Assembly (NCBI RefSeq): GCF_900188355.1
Contig: NZ_FZNX01000001.1
Location: 1,204,003-1,268,002 of the forward strand
From: Lutibacter flavus
GTDB taxonomy: Bacteria; Bacteroidota; Bacteroidia; Flavobacteriales; Flavobacteriaceae
DNA: 64,000 bases
Reading direction: 5' to 3'
The position numbers were made by a program, and so were the translations under genes. Shown one piece after another: positions 25,485 to 34,892 of the stretch (the stretch's first letter is position 1; every line of letters begins with the position of its first letter). Below the pieces are notes generated by a model, which saw only the letters and a list, made by a program, of their open reading frames with translations, was not told the origin of the DNA and ran no database searches.

Positions 25485-25503
25485 TCTCAATAAAAGAAAA
25501 CCT

Positions 25504-25540
25504 AGAGAGTAACCCAAATTGAAGCTCTCACTTTTTTATT
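25504..25540 (+). terminator. probable terminator after LRR gene 1
   Basis: GAGAG (25505-25509) can pair with CTCTC (25525-25529) just before a T run at 25532-25537. An alternative, longer-range pairing AGAGTAAC (25506-25513) with GTTACTCT (25544-25551) is also perfect. The two structures exclude each other. Confidence 0.4.
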
Positions 25541-25600
25541 AGAGTTACTCTATTATTTGAATAAGAAAAAATCCAAAACTTATTGGTAAATATCTTTTTG

Positions 25601-25635
25601 ATGATTTAAATCATTTCACCTTTGATTAATATCAT
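25601..25635. promoter_or_regulatory. tandem CRP/FNR-like dyads upstream of LRR gene 2
   Basis: ATGAT-TTAA-ATCAT at 25601-25614 is a perfect palindrome. TTGAT-TAAT-ATCAT at 25622-25635 is near perfect. Both carry the TGAT-N4-ATCA core, and their centres are 21 bp apart, two helical turns, so two dimers would bind on the same face of DNA. The gene starts about 100 nt downstream. Confidence 0.48.
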
Positions 25636-25733
25636 TGTACTATATTATTTTTATTTCTTGTTTTGTACATGAAATTCTCGCCCTTTAATTAAACCTCATA
25701 ATATTTGTAGGATAAAATAATATTAAAAATGAA

Positions 25734-27932
25734 ATGAAAATGAAAAATGTTCTAAACCTAAAACCTATAGTATATACCTTACTATTATTACTTTTTGTGG
25801 TTTGTACAGAAGATGATCCAATTCAATACAAACTAACTACCCATGTGAATCCTCCTGAAGCCGGAAGTATTTCTCCATCATCAGGTTTTTTTGAGGAGGG
25901 AACAGAAATCACATTAACCGCAACGCCATCTGCAGAATATAATTTTAAGAATTGGTCTGATGGAATTACCGGAACCGAAAACCCCATTACCTTTGTATTT
26001 AATACACACAAAAATATTACTGCAGAATTTGAAAAGAAAAATTATTCGTTAAACATTGAAATTGTTGGAGAAGGAACAGTTACTGAAGAAATAATTCAGG
26101 CTAAGCCGGCAACAGATTATCCCTCAGGAACTATCGTAAAACTTAATGCTGTTCCAAGTGATGAATGGGAATTTTTGGAATGGAGTGGAGATTATCAGGG
26201 AACTGAAAATCCACTTCAAATAACAATTGATGAACCCATAAATTTAATTGCAAAATTTGAAAAGAAAAATTACTCGTTAAACATTGAAATTGTTGGAGAA
26301 GGAACAGTTACTGAAGAAATAATTCAGGCTAAGCCGGCAACAGATTATCCCTCAGGAACTATCGTAAAACTTAATGCTGTTCCAAGTGATGAATGGGAAT
26401 TTTTGGAATGGAGTGGAGATTATCAGGGAACTGAAAATCCACTTCAAATAACAATTGATGAACCCATAAATTTAATTGCAAAATTTGAAAAGAAAAATTA
26501 CTCGTTAAACATTGTAATTGTAGGAGAAGGAACAGTTACTGAAGAAATAATTCAGGCTAAGCCGGCAACAGATTATCCTTCTGGAACTATTGTAAAACTA
26601 ACTGCAATTCCAAGTGAAGGATGGGAATTTGACAATTGGAATGGCCATTATGAAGGAAATGAAAATCCGCTTGAAATAACGATAGACAAACCAACAAGTT
26701 TAACTGCAAAGTTCGTTGACACTAGTCCCAAAACATATATTTCTGATGATAACTTTGAACAAGCTTTAATTGATTTAGGATATGATGATATTTTAGATGA
26801 TTATGTAGACACTTATAAAATTGATAAAATTATTGAATTAAGTATTATTTCAAAAAACATTTCAGATTTAACAGGAATAGGCGATTTTATTGGTCTTGAA
26901 ACTTTATGGTGTTCACAAAACCAATTGACTAGCTTAGATGTAAGTGCTAATAATTCTTTAACAGATTTATTTTGTGATAACAATAAAATTGTTTCATTAG
27001 ATTTATCCAATAATACAGCTTTAACAAGTTTATATTGCGGGAATAACTTTCTAAATTCCTTAAATGTCGCATATAACAAAACCTTAAGTTCGTTGCATTG
27101 TGAGGGAAATCAGTTTTTTCTATTAGATGTTTCTAACAATACTGCTTTAGTTGGGTTGAATTGTGAGGGAAATATGCTAACTGAATTAGATGTTTCTTCC
27201 AATACAGAGTTAATATATTTGAATTTTAAAAATAATCAGCTAACAACTTTAGATATATCTAATAATACTAATTTAACGACATTGGATTGTTCAAGTAATC
27301 AATTAACATCATTGAATATATCTAATAATAATTTGTTAGGAACAATACCTTTTTTTAGTTTTTTAGATTGCACTAATAACCAACTTGATTGTATACAGGT
27401 TAATGAAGAACAATTAGCTGATATTGGAATTGACCCTCCAATATATTTTTGGGTAAAAGATGATAGCGCTTTTTATTCCTTAGATTGTAATCCTAAAACA
27501 TATGTTCCAGATGATAATTTTGAACAAGCTTTAATAGATTTGGGATATGATGATATTTTGGATGATTATTTAAAAACTGAAATAGTTGAAGCAATAACTG
27601 AATTAAATATTTCATCAAAAAATATTTCAGAATTAACAGGCATCGAAGATTTTACAAGTTTAGAATATTTTACATGCGAAGATAATCAACTTACTAGTTT
27701 AAATCTAAGTGCAAACACAGAGTTAAAACAGTTATATTGCAATAATAATCAACTCACATCACTTGATGTGTCGAACAGTATTTTAGTTGTATTAATTTGT
27801 ACTGATAATCAACTCAATTGTATTCAAGTTAGTCAAACACAATTAGGTCTTATAAATGCTCCACCTGGACCTGATCATATATTATGGTCTACTGATGAAG
27901 GAGTTACAAACTCTTTAGATTGCAATTATTAA
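25734..27932 (+). CDS. LRR surface lipoprotein with InlB-B-type repeats
   Basis: 732 residues. The N-terminus is hydrophobic to about residue 23 and ends VVCTEDD, a weak lipobox. Residues about 32-98 hold one divergent, and about 100-327 three closely similar, beta-grasp repeats of the divergent InlB B-repeat type (GSGTV...YPSGTIVKLNAVPSDEWEFLEW...NLIAKF). Two LRR modules follow, each opening with (I/V)xDDNFEQALIDLGYDD (about 337 and 590), like the upstream paralogue. The first two similar repeats encode identical protein and differ by one base in 228, a very recent duplication. Likely role: binding at the cell surface; ligand unknown. Confidence 0.86.
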   Translation: MKMKNVLNLKPIVYTLLLLLFVVCTEDDPIQYKLTTHVNPPEAGSISPSSGFFEEGTEITLTATPSAEYNFKNWSDGITGTENPITFVFNTHKNITAEFEKKNYSLNIEIVGEGTVTEEIIQAKPATDYPSGTIVKLNAVPSDEWEFLEWSGDYQGTENPLQITIDEPINLIAKFEKKNYSLNIEIVGEGTVTEEIIQAKPATDYPSGTIVKLNAVPSDEWEFLEWSGDYQGTENPLQITIDEPINLIAKFEKKNYSLNIVIVGEGTVTEEIIQAKPATDYPSGTIVKLTAIPSEGWEFDNWNGHYEGNENPLEITIDKPTSLTAKFVDTSPKTYISDDNFEQALIDLGYDDILDDYVDTYKIDKIIELSIISKNISDLTGIGDFIGLETLWCSQNQLTSLDVSANNSLTDLFCDNNKIVSLDLSNNTALTSLYCGNNFLNSLNVAYNKTLSSLHCEGNQFFLLDVSNNTALVGLNCEGNMLTELDVSSNTELIYLNFKNNQLTTLDISNNTNLTTLDCSSNQLTSLNISNNNLLGTIPFFSFLDCTNNQLDCIQVNEEQLADIGIDPPIYFWVKDDSAFYSLDCNPKTYVPDDNFEQALIDLGYDDILDDYLKTEIVEAITELNISSKNISELTGIEDFTSLEYFTCEDNQLTSLNLSANTELKQLYCNNNQLTSLDVSNSILVVLICTDNQLNCIQVSQTQLGLINAPPGPDHILWSTDEGVTNSLDCNY
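26031..26714 (+). repeat. three tandem 228-bp in-frame repeats
   Basis: The copies start at 26031, 26259 and 26487. Copies 1 and 2 differ by a single T/C; copy 3 matches the first part with few changes and then diverges after about 130 bases. Each encodes 76 residues, so copy number changes keep the frame and alter stalk length. Confidence 0.95.
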
Positions 27933-27953
27933 TATCATAATAAATAATTATAG

Positions 27954-27984
27954 AAAAGGGTAGCTAAAGAGTTACCTTTTTTTT
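27954..27984 (+). terminator. terminator after LRR gene 2
   Basis: A stem of about 12 pairs, 27954-27965 with 27970-27981 (two G-U wobbles), has an AAAG loop and is followed by an uninterrupted T run, 22 nt after the stop. Confidence 0.75.
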
Positions 27985-28118
27985 ACACCAAATTATTATA
28001 CATAAATGATAACAAAACTTTTCAGTATAGATTCCTGAAATAACTAAAAACTATTTTTCTTTCTAATGAAAAATATATTGGCTTCTTTTATTAATCAAAA
28101 ATTTCAAGTTTAATTAAG

Positions 28119-28126
28119 TACATTTG
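28119..28126 (+). promoter_or_regulatory. -7 box of the M14 peptidase gene
   Basis: TACATTTG fits TAnnTTTG and ends 18 nt before the ATG. The upstream TTG is not evident at the normal distance. Confidence 0.42.
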
Positions 28127-28144
28127 GTTTTTAAAATTTAATAA

Positions 28145-30607
28145 ATGAAAAAACTAATCTTTTCCTTCTTAGCAGTTACAGCTATTTTTTTTTCAGTACA
28201 AGCTCAAAACATTAAATCTCCCTCAGATTTTTTGGGCTATGAATTAGGTTCAAATTTCACAAGACACCATAAAGTTGTGGAATATTTTAATTATGTAAGT
28301 GAAAATTCTTCTAATGTTATTTTAAATAAATATGGAGAAACCAACGAACAAAGACCTTTATACGTTTCGTTTATTTCTTCAGAAGAAAATATTAAGAATT
28401 TAGAAAATATTAGAACTGATAATTTAAAAAGAACTGGAATTTTAGAGGGCACTTCTATTTCAGAAATTGGAATTGTTTGGTTGAGTTATAATGTTCACGG
28501 TAATGAAGCTTCAAGTACAGAAACAGCTATGCTAACTATTTATAAACTAATAACCGAAAAACAAGATTGGTTAGAAAATACTGTGGTTATTATTGATCCA
28601 TGTATAAATCCTGATGGACGAGACCGGTATGTGAATTGGTACAATCAAACCAAAAGTACTCCATTTAATACCAATCCAGATGTTTCTGAACATAATGAAC
28701 CTTGGCCTGGAGGAAGACCAAATCATTATTTATTCGATTTAAACCGTGATTGGGCTTGGGCTACTCAAATTGAAACGCAACAACGTTTAAAAGTTTACAA
28801 CAAATGGATGCCTCACATTCACGTTGATTTTCATGAGCAATTTATAAACAATCCATATTATTTTGCACCAGGAACAGAACCATATCACGAAATTATAACC
28901 GATTGGCAACGCAGTTTTCAGACTGAAATTGGAAAAAACCATGCAAAATATTTTGATGAAAAGGGATGGAGATATTTTACTAAAGAGTCTTTTGATTTAT
29001 TTTATCCAAGTTATGGAGATACGTACCCAACCTATATGGGAGCAATTGGAATGACCTATGAGCAAGCAGGTCACGGAAGAGCAGGCTTAGGAATAATTAT
29101 TGAAAACAATACTATTTTAACATTAAAAGATCGAATCGCGCATCATACAACAACTGGACTCTCAACTATTGAAATTGCTTCAAAAAACACGAATAAAATG
29201 CTTGCTGAGTTTAAGAAATTTTTTAATAATTCTAATTTAAAAAACAAAAGCTATATTTTAAGAGGTGATGCCGAAAAGATTTCTAAAGTTTCAAAATTCT
29301 TACAAAAACATGAAATTATAAGTTATCCCTCTGAAGAAAAAATAGTTAAAGCATTTTACTATAACTCAAATATTATTAAACCATTAAAAACTACAATTAA
29401 TGATTTAGTGATTCCAACAAATCAACCTAAGGGAAAAATGGTAAAGGTTTTATTTGAGCTTGAGGCACAACTTTCTACACCAATTACATACGATATTACA
29501 GCTTGGAATATTCCCTTAGCATATGGTTTAGAAGGTTTTTCCTCTGAATATGAATTAGTTCGTAACAAAAATTTAAATGCTAAAAAGCAACCTATAATAA
29601 ATGAAGTAAATAAAAATGCATATGCTTACATTAACAAATGGAATGAGGTTTCTGATGCTACATTTTTAGGTGATTTAATTGAAGAAGGTTTTAATGTAAG
29701 ATTTAGCTCTAAAGATTTTTCGGTTGACGGAAAACAATACAAGAAAGGTTCTTTAATTGTTATGAGAGGAGAAAATAAGCATATTGCGAATTTTGATGAC
29801 GCAATTGTTGAAATTGCTAATAGACTAAACAAAAAAATTACATCTGCATCGACAGGTTTTGTTGATTCTGGATCAGATTTTGGATCATATAATGTTTCTC
29901 TTATAAAAACAAAAAATGTTGCCGTATTAGCTGGCGAAGGTACTTCTTCATTAAGTTTTGGAGAGATTTGGCATTTTTTTGAAACTCAATTGAATTTCCC
30001 TTTAAATGTTATAAATACCAAAAATTTAAAACGAACTGATTTATCAAAATACCAAGTTTTAATTTTACCTAATGGTTATAATGCTACTAAAGAAACTTTG
30101 AAAAAATTTACCTCATTCACTTCTGGTGGAGGAACTTTAATTGCAATTGGAAGTGCTGTCAATAGTTTTGCTGACAAAGAAGGTTTTAAATTGAAAAAGA
30201 AAAAAACTGAAGAAAATGAAAAATCAAAAGAAAATTTAATCCCATTTGATAAACGCGAACTTGAAAATATTAAAAATAAAATTACCGGAAGTATTTTTAA
30301 AAGTACAATTGATGCTTCTCACCCATTAGCCTTTGGATATAACGATACTTATTACAGTTTAAAATTAAGTTCAAATGCCTATGAATTATTAGAAACTGGT
30401 TATAATGTAGGATACTTCCCTGAGAACTCCACAAATATTTCTGGCTATACCGGGGTTAACGCTTTAAAACAAGTACCAAATTCTTTATTATTTGGAATTG
30501 AAAATAAAGGGAGAGGTAAAATAATTTATATGGTAGATAATCCTCTTTTCAGATCCTTTTGGGAAAATGGAAAACTCTTTTTTACTAATGCTGTATTTTT
30601 TAATTAA
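28145..30607 (+). CDS. secreted M14-family zinc carboxypeptidase with C-terminal extension
   Basis: 820 residues with a signal peptide (about 1-20, ending VQAQ). The M14 zinc site is visible: H118 and E121 in NVHGNEASS and H230 in HVDFHEQ, with the substrate-binding NPDGRDRY and LFDLNRDWAW segments. The region about 590-690 (TKNVAVLAGEGTSSLSFGEIW, then YQVLILPNGY) has a class I glutamine-amidotransferase-like fold seen as a C-terminal domain in these large peptidases. There is no T9SS sorting domain. It probably digests peptides in the periplasm or medium. It is transcribed alone, between terminators at 27954 and 30744. Confidence 0.9.
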   Translation: MKKLIFSFLAVTAIFFSVQAQNIKSPSDFLGYELGSNFTRHHKVVEYFNYVSENSSNVILNKYGETNEQRPLYVSFISSEENIKNLENIRTDNLKRTGILEGTSISEIGIVWLSYNVHGNEASSTETAMLTIYKLITEKQDWLENTVVIIDPCINPDGRDRYVNWYNQTKSTPFNTNPDVSEHNEPWPGGRPNHYLFDLNRDWAWATQIETQQRLKVYNKWMPHIHVDFHEQFINNPYYFAPGTEPYHEIITDWQRSFQTEIGKNHAKYFDEKGWRYFTKESFDLFYPSYGDTYPTYMGAIGMTYEQAGHGRAGLGIIIENNTILTLKDRIAHHTTTGLSTIEIASKNTNKMLAEFKKFFNNSNLKNKSYILRGDAEKISKVSKFLQKHEIISYPSEEKIVKAFYYNSNIIKPLKTTINDLVIPTNQPKGKMVKVLFELEAQLSTPITYDITAWNIPLAYGLEGFSSEYELVRNKNLNAKKQPIINEVNKNAYAYINKWNEVSDATFLGDLIEEGFNVRFSSKDFSVDGKQYKKGSLIVMRGENKHIANFDDAIVEIANRLNKKITSASTGFVDSGSDFGSYNVSLIKTKNVAVLAGEGTSSLSFGEIWHFFETQLNFPLNVINTKNLKRTDLSKYQVLILPNGYNATKETLKKFTSFTSGGGTLIAIGSAVNSFADKEGFKLKKKKTEENEKSKENLIPFDKRELENIKNKITGSIFKSTIDASHPLAFGYNDTYYSLKLSSNAYELLETGYNVGYFPENSTNISGYTGVNALKQVPNSLLFGIENKGRGKIIYMVDNPLFRSFWENGKLFFTNAVFFN

Positions 30608-30646
30608 TTAAAAGGGAGCAGTTAAAAAGATAAAATTTCATGTATA

Positions 30647-30713
30647 ATTGAGCTTGTAGAAATGTTAAAACTATTTGATATTGAAATAAACTTCGACAAG
30701 CTCAGTTTGACAA
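30647..30713. repeat. dispersed inverted repeat, family A copy 1
   Basis: The left arm TTGAGCTTGTAGAA (from 30648) and the right arm TTCGACAAGCTCAGTTTGA (30692-30710) are near-complementary across about 30 nt. The core matches the copy at 48908-48976. It lies between the peptidase stop and the terminator. This is a familiar interspersed palindrome in Flavobacteriaceae (recalled). Confidence 0.7.
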
Positions 30714-30743
30714 AACGTATATTCAGTATTACTGAACTAAACT

Positions 30744-30773
30744 AAAAAAAGCGAGCTACTGCTCGCTTTTTTT
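30744..30773. terminator. two-way terminator between peptidase gene and rimO
   Basis: The GC-rich stem GCGAGC/GCTCGC with a TACT loop is flanked by seven A and seven T, symmetric in both directions. It serves the M14 peptidase gene (+) and rimO (-). Confidence 0.92.
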
Positions 30774-30796
30774 ATATAAAATATTATAATTGTCAA

Positions 30797-32110
30797 TTAA
30801 CTAACTGGTTCCCCATAAAGATCAAACTCCGTTGCTGAAGTAATTTTAATATTGGCAAACTTTCCAACTTGCACATAATGCTCTGTTGCATCAATTAAAA
30901 CTTCATTATCAACATCTGGTGAATCAAATTCTGTTCTACCAACAAAATAATTACCATCTTTTCTATCAATTATAACCTTATAAGTATTATTTACTTTCTC
31001 TTGATTTAACTCAAAAGAAATCTGACTTTGCAACTCCATAATTTCATTTACACGTTGCTGTTTCACTTCTTCCGGAACATCATCTTCTAAGTTTGCAGCG
31101 TGTGTATTTTCTTCATGTGAATAAGCAAATGCACCTAAACGCTCAAAACGCATTTCTTGAACCCAATCTTTTAATTCTTGAAATATTTCTTCAGTTTCTC
31201 CCGGATAACCAACAATTAAAGTAGTCCTAATTGCCATATCTGGAACAGATTTTCTAAATTCAGCAATTAAATTGGTTGTTTTTTCATGAGAAGTACCTCT
31301 ACGCATTGATTTTAAAATTGCATCGTTAATATGCTGCAATGGAATGTCCAGATAATTACAAACTTTAGGTTCGTTATGAATTACTTCCAATACATCCAAA
31401 GGAAAACCTGTTGGAAAAGCATAATGTAAACGAATCCATTCAATTCCTTCAATTTTAGCCAACTCTTTTAATAAATCTGCTAACGCTCTTTTCTTGTAAA
31501 TATCTAAACCATAATAAGTTAAGTCCTGAGCAATTAAAATTAATTCTTTAATTCCCTTTTTTGCTAATTTAGTTGCTTCTATAACTAAACTCTCTATTGG
31601 AGTAGAAACGTGTTTCCCTCTCATTAAAGGTATTGCACAAAATGAACAAGGTCTGTCACAACCTTCAGCAATTTTTAAATAGGCATAATGTGTTGGAGTT
31701 GTAGTTAAACGTTCTCCTATTAACTCATGTTTATAATCAGCATCTAAAACCTTTAATAAATTTGGCAAATCATGTGTTCCAAAATACTCATCAACGTTTG
31801 GTATTTCTTTTTGTAAGTCTGGTTTGTAACGCTCACTTAAACAACCAGAAACATAAACTCTATCAATTTCCCCTAACTCCTTTTTATTTACGTAATGTAA
31901 AATTGTATTTACAGATTCTTCTTTAGCATCTCCAATAAAACCACAAGTGTTTATAACAACAATATTACCATCATCATTTGCATCTTCATGTACAACATTC
32001 TTATTATTAGCTTTTAATTGCCCCATTAAAACCTCACTGTCGTAAACGTTTTTTGAACAACCTAAAGTAACTACATTGATTTTATTCTCTTTTTTTGATT
32101 TGGTTCTCAT
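30797..32110 (-). CDS. rimO: ribosomal protein uS12 methylthiotransferase RimO
   Basis: This radical-SAM enzyme adds a methylthio group to the conserved Asp of ribosomal protein S12. At 437 residues the order of domains is standard: N-terminal UPF0004 domain with cysteines in VVTLGCSKNVYDSE, NTCGF and SGCLSERY (auxiliary cluster), radical-SAM domain with EGCDRPCSFCAIP (CxxxCxxC), and C-terminal TRAM domain. The sequence LGCSKNVYDSE rather than LGCKVN separates it from MiaB and MtaB. The promoter is at 32130-32159. Confidence 0.95.
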   Translation of the reverse strand: MRTKSKKENKINVVTLGCSKNVYDSEVLMGQLKANNKNVVHEDANDDGNIVVINTCGFIGDAKEESVNTILHYVNKKELGEIDRVYVSGCLSERYKPDLQKEIPNVDEYFGTHDLPNLLKVLDADYKHELIGERLTTTPTHYAYLKIAEGCDRPCSFCAIPLMRGKHVSTPIESLVIEATKLAKKGIKELILIAQDLTYYGLDIYKKRALADLLKELAKIEGIEWIRLHYAFPTGFPLDVLEVIHNEPKVCNYLDIPLQHINDAILKSMRRGTSHEKTTNLIAEFRKSVPDMAIRTTLIVGYPGETEEIFQELKDWVQEMRFERLGAFAYSHEENTHAANLEDDVPEEVKQQRVNEIMELQSQISFELNQEKVNNTYKVIIDRKDGNYFVGRTEFDSPDVDNEVLIDATEHYVQVGKFANIKITSATEFDLYGEPVS

Positions 32111-32129
32111 CTTCTCTATTTAAGGATGG

Positions 32130-32159
32130 CAAAAATACTACTTTTTAGTTGTTAACCAA
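32130..32159 (-). promoter_or_regulatory. rimO promoter
   Basis: Read on the minus strand: TTG at 32159-32157, a 19-nt spacer, TATTTTTG at 32137-32130. Both halves match the Bacteroidota consensus. The leader is about 15 nt. Confidence 0.68.
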
Positions 32160-32176
32160 CTTTTTACCTAAACTCT

Positions 32177-33826
32177 TTATTTATAGCTTTTTGGAAATTT
32201 ACGAACCTTTGTAAATTGTTCAAAAGCATATCCTAATTCGAGTAATTTCTCTTCATGAAAAGGCTTAGCAATAAAAGTCAAACTTATTGGCTCTCCTGAA
32301 TTTTTATAACCCATTGGAACTGTTAAACACGGATACTTGGCAACAGCCGCAAAACCTGCGTGATAATTATTGATTGATAATATGGCATCCAATTCATAAT
32401 CTTCAATTGGTGTATTTAAAAATTCAACGCCACTTTCATGTAAATTTTGTTTCACTAAACTAAACTTTTCCTTTGAAGTTGTATCTTGTAATATACCTTC
32501 AAATAATTGCTGTCCATACGGTGCTCGCTTAATTGAATCTAATAAATTTAGTTTTACTACATCATCTACAGAAGTAATTTGAATATTTTTATCGGCATAA
32601 TTTTTTAAATAGTTTGGTAAATCATTTTTCATATCAATATTTAACAATGTTAAAAAACCATTTAATCCGATTTGTGGAGGCTCAAACTCAATAATTTCGG
32701 CTCCTGCTCCTTTTAATTTATCAATTGTAATTTTATAAATTGAATCGGATAGCAATTGTTTAATGACCCCCAATCTTTTCCCTTTTAATGTAGCAGATTT
32801 TAATGCTTCTACATAATTGAGCTCCAGAATATTTCCTTTTGTTGTGGTGTCCTTAATATCTTCGCCTGTCATTGCCGAAAGAAAAATTGCGTTATCTATT
32901 ACACTTTTTGTCATAGGGCCAGGAGTATCTAGTGTGCTAGAAATTGGTACAATTCCTGTTCTACTTAACAACCCAATTGTTGGCTTTAAACCAACTACTG
33001 AGTTCTGACTGGAAGGTGATAAAATTGAACCAGAAGTTTCTGTCCCAACAGCTGCAATGGCATAATTAGCAGCAATACTAACCCCACTTCCAGAACTTGA
33101 CCCACCCGTTTCAAAAACTTTTCTTCCATACGGATTTAATGTTTGCCCACCAATGGCACTATATCCAACAGGACAACCACTACAAAAATAATAGGCCCAC
33201 TCACTTAAATTAGCTTTACCCAAAATTAGTGCTCCGTTTTCTTTTAACTTTTTAACAATAAAAGCATCATCAGTGCTGTTGTTATCTTTTAAAGCAAATG
33301 CACCAGCAGTTGTAGGCATTCCAGCCGTATTTATATTGTCCTTTAATAAAATGGGTAAACCGTAAAGTGTGTTTATAATATTTTCTGGCCTTTTTAAATC
33401 CTTTTCACGGGCTTGATTAATTACCTCAGGATTTAAAGAAATAATACTATGAAGCGCTAATTCATTATTACTTTCAAATTTTCTAATTCTATATAAATAA
33501 AACAGTACAATTTTTTCATATGTTAATATCCCGCTTTTAACAGATTGTTGAATTGAAGGAATGTCTTTTTCTAAAATATAAGGCTCTAAGTTGTAATAAT
33601 CTTTCTCAGAAAAATAGGCTAATTCTTCTTCAAAAGGTTTGAAAACCAAATTCATATCTAAATATTTTGATTGAATTAGTTTAAATTTCATTCTGTTAAT
33701 TTGATGATTTTGTTGTTCGGCAATTTCTGATGACTCATCATAATGACTAAAAACAACTGGTAATTCTTTCTTTTTACAAGAAATAAATAGGATTAATATT
33801 CCTAAAATAATGGTTAGTTTTCTCAT
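32177..33826 (-). CDS. amidase-signature-family lipoprotein
   Basis: 549 residues. The lipobox LFISC (Cys17) predicts a lipoprotein. The amidase signature is complete: Lys in LLKDNINT, GGSSSGSGVSIAAN with the cis-Ser, and the nucleophile Ser in VGTETSGSILSPSS, giving the Ser-cisSer-Lys triad. Exported amidases of this type probably hydrolyse small amides or peptide amides in the periplasm; the substrate is unknown. It stands alone, with the ftsY terminator upstream. Confidence 0.9.
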   Translation of the reverse strand: MRKLTIILGILILFISCKKKELPVVFSHYDESSEIAEQQNHQINRMKFKLIQSKYLDMNLVFKPFEEELAYFSEKDYYNLEPYILEKDIPSIQQSVKSGILTYEKIVLFYLYRIRKFESNNELALHSIISLNPEVINQAREKDLKRPENIINTLYGLPILLKDNINTAGMPTTAGAFALKDNNSTDDAFIVKKLKENGALILGKANLSEWAYYFCSGCPVGYSAIGGQTLNPYGRKVFETGGSSSGSGVSIAANYAIAAVGTETSGSILSPSSQNSVVGLKPTIGLLSRTGIVPISSTLDTPGPMTKSVIDNAIFLSAMTGEDIKDTTTKGNILELNYVEALKSATLKGKRLGVIKQLLSDSIYKITIDKLKGAGAEIIEFEPPQIGLNGFLTLLNIDMKNDLPNYLKNYADKNIQITSVDDVVKLNLLDSIKRAPYGQQLFEGILQDTTSKEKFSLVKQNLHESGVEFLNTPIEDYELDAILSINNYHAGFAAVAKYPCLTVPMGYKNSGEPISLTFIAKPFHEEKLLELGYAFEQFTKVRKFPKSYK

Positions 33827-33852
33827 TGATTATTAATTTTAATTAAAGGTAT

Positions 33853-33899
33853 AAAAAAAAGGTCTCATTTGTTTTGAAAACAAATGAGACCTTTTTTTT
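33853..33899 (-). terminator. ftsY terminator, 23-bp perfect stem
   Basis: The arms 33853-33875 and 33877-33899 are exact reverse complements around one base, with A and T runs outside a GGTCTCATTTG core. It lies between the ftsY stop and the amidase start, both on the minus strand, so it mainly ends ftsY transcription. Confidence 0.92.
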
Positions 33900-33914
33900 A
33901 TAATGAATATTATA

Positions 33915-34868
33915 TTAATTGAAAAATGAATCTACAAATTCAATTTTATTAAATACTTGTAAATCATCAATTCCTTCTCCAACACCAATATATTTTACCG
34001 GAATTTGAAATTGATCTGAAATACCAATAACAACTCCACCTTTTGCAGTACCATCTAATTTTGTGACTGCTAAAGATGTAACTTCTGTTGCTTTCGTAAA
34101 CTGTTTAGCTTGTTCAAATGCATTTTGCCCAGTTGAACCATCTAAAACTAACAATACATCATGTGGAGCATCCTCAATAACTTTTTGCATCACCCTTTTT
34201 ATTTTGGTAAGCTCATTCATTAAGTTTACTTTGTTGTGTAATCTACCCGCAGTGTCAATAATAACTACATCGGCATTTTGAGAAACACCTGATTTTAAAG
34301 TATCAAAAGCAACTGAAGCTGGATCACTTCCCATATTTTGACGAACAATTGGAACTCCTACTCTATCGGCCCAAACCTGTAATTGATCAATTGCTGCTGC
34401 TCTAAATGTATCTGCTGCTCCAAGTACAACTTTTTTACCACTTTTATGAAACTGAGCTGCTAACTTACCAATTGTAGTTGTTTTACCAACTCCGTTTACG
34501 CCAACAACCATAATTACATATGGCTTTTTACCTTCAGGAATTGAAAATTCAGTTTCATTTCCAACATTAGTTTCAGCAAGTAAACCTGCAATTTCCTCAC
34601 GAAGAATCTCGTTTAATTCTTCAGTTCCTAAATATTTATCTTTAGCGACTCTAGCTTCAATTCTAGTTATAATTTTTAAGGTAGTTTCAACACCTACATC
34701 CGATGAAACTAAAATTTCTTCTAAATTATCAAGTACATCATCATCAACTTTTGTTTTACCCGCAACTGCCTTAGATAGTTTAGAAAAAAAAGTAGTCTTA
34801 GTTTTTTCTAAACCTTTATCTAAAGTTTCTTTTTTCTCTTTTGAAAATATTCTTTTAAATAAACTCAT
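33915..34868 (-). CDS. ftsY: signal recognition particle receptor FtsY
   Basis: This SRP receptor GTPase docks ribosome-nascent-chain complexes at the inner membrane. At 317 residues it has a short charged N-terminus, the N domain, and the G domain: VNGVGKTTTIGKLA (P-loop), AADTFRAAAIDQL, IDTAGRLHNK (G3) and TKLDGTAKGG (G4). The long acidic A domain of the E. coli protein is absent, as is common in this phylum. It follows the rpmB-rpmG-DUF4295 genes with a hairpin between. Confidence 0.96.
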   Translation of the reverse strand: MSLFKRIFSKEKKETLDKGLEKTKTTFFSKLSKAVAGKTKVDDDVLDNLEEILVSSDVGVETTLKIITRIEARVAKDKYLGTEELNEILREEIAGLLAETNVGNETEFSIPEGKKPYVIMVVGVNGVGKTTTIGKLAAQFHKSGKKVVLGAADTFRAAAIDQLQVWADRVGVPIVRQNMGSDPASVAFDTLKSGVSQNADVVIIDTAGRLHNKVNLMNELTKIKRVMQKVIEDAPHDVLLVLDGSTGQNAFEQAKQFTKATEVTSLAVTKLDGTAKGGVVIGISDQFQIPVKYIGVGEGIDDLQVFNKIEFVDSFFN

Positions 34869-34892
34869 TTTAATATTTTAATCTGGTAAATA

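Noticed and set aside
25734-27932. Assembly error creating the identical 228-bp copies
   Set aside because: One base differs between copies 1 and 2 and copy 3 is clearly diverged, so a simple assembly duplication is unlikely; long reads would settle it.
30797-32110. MiaB or MtaB methylthiotransferase
   Set aside because: The N-terminal LGCSKNVYDSE and overall pattern fit RimO; MiaB would show a different first cluster motif.
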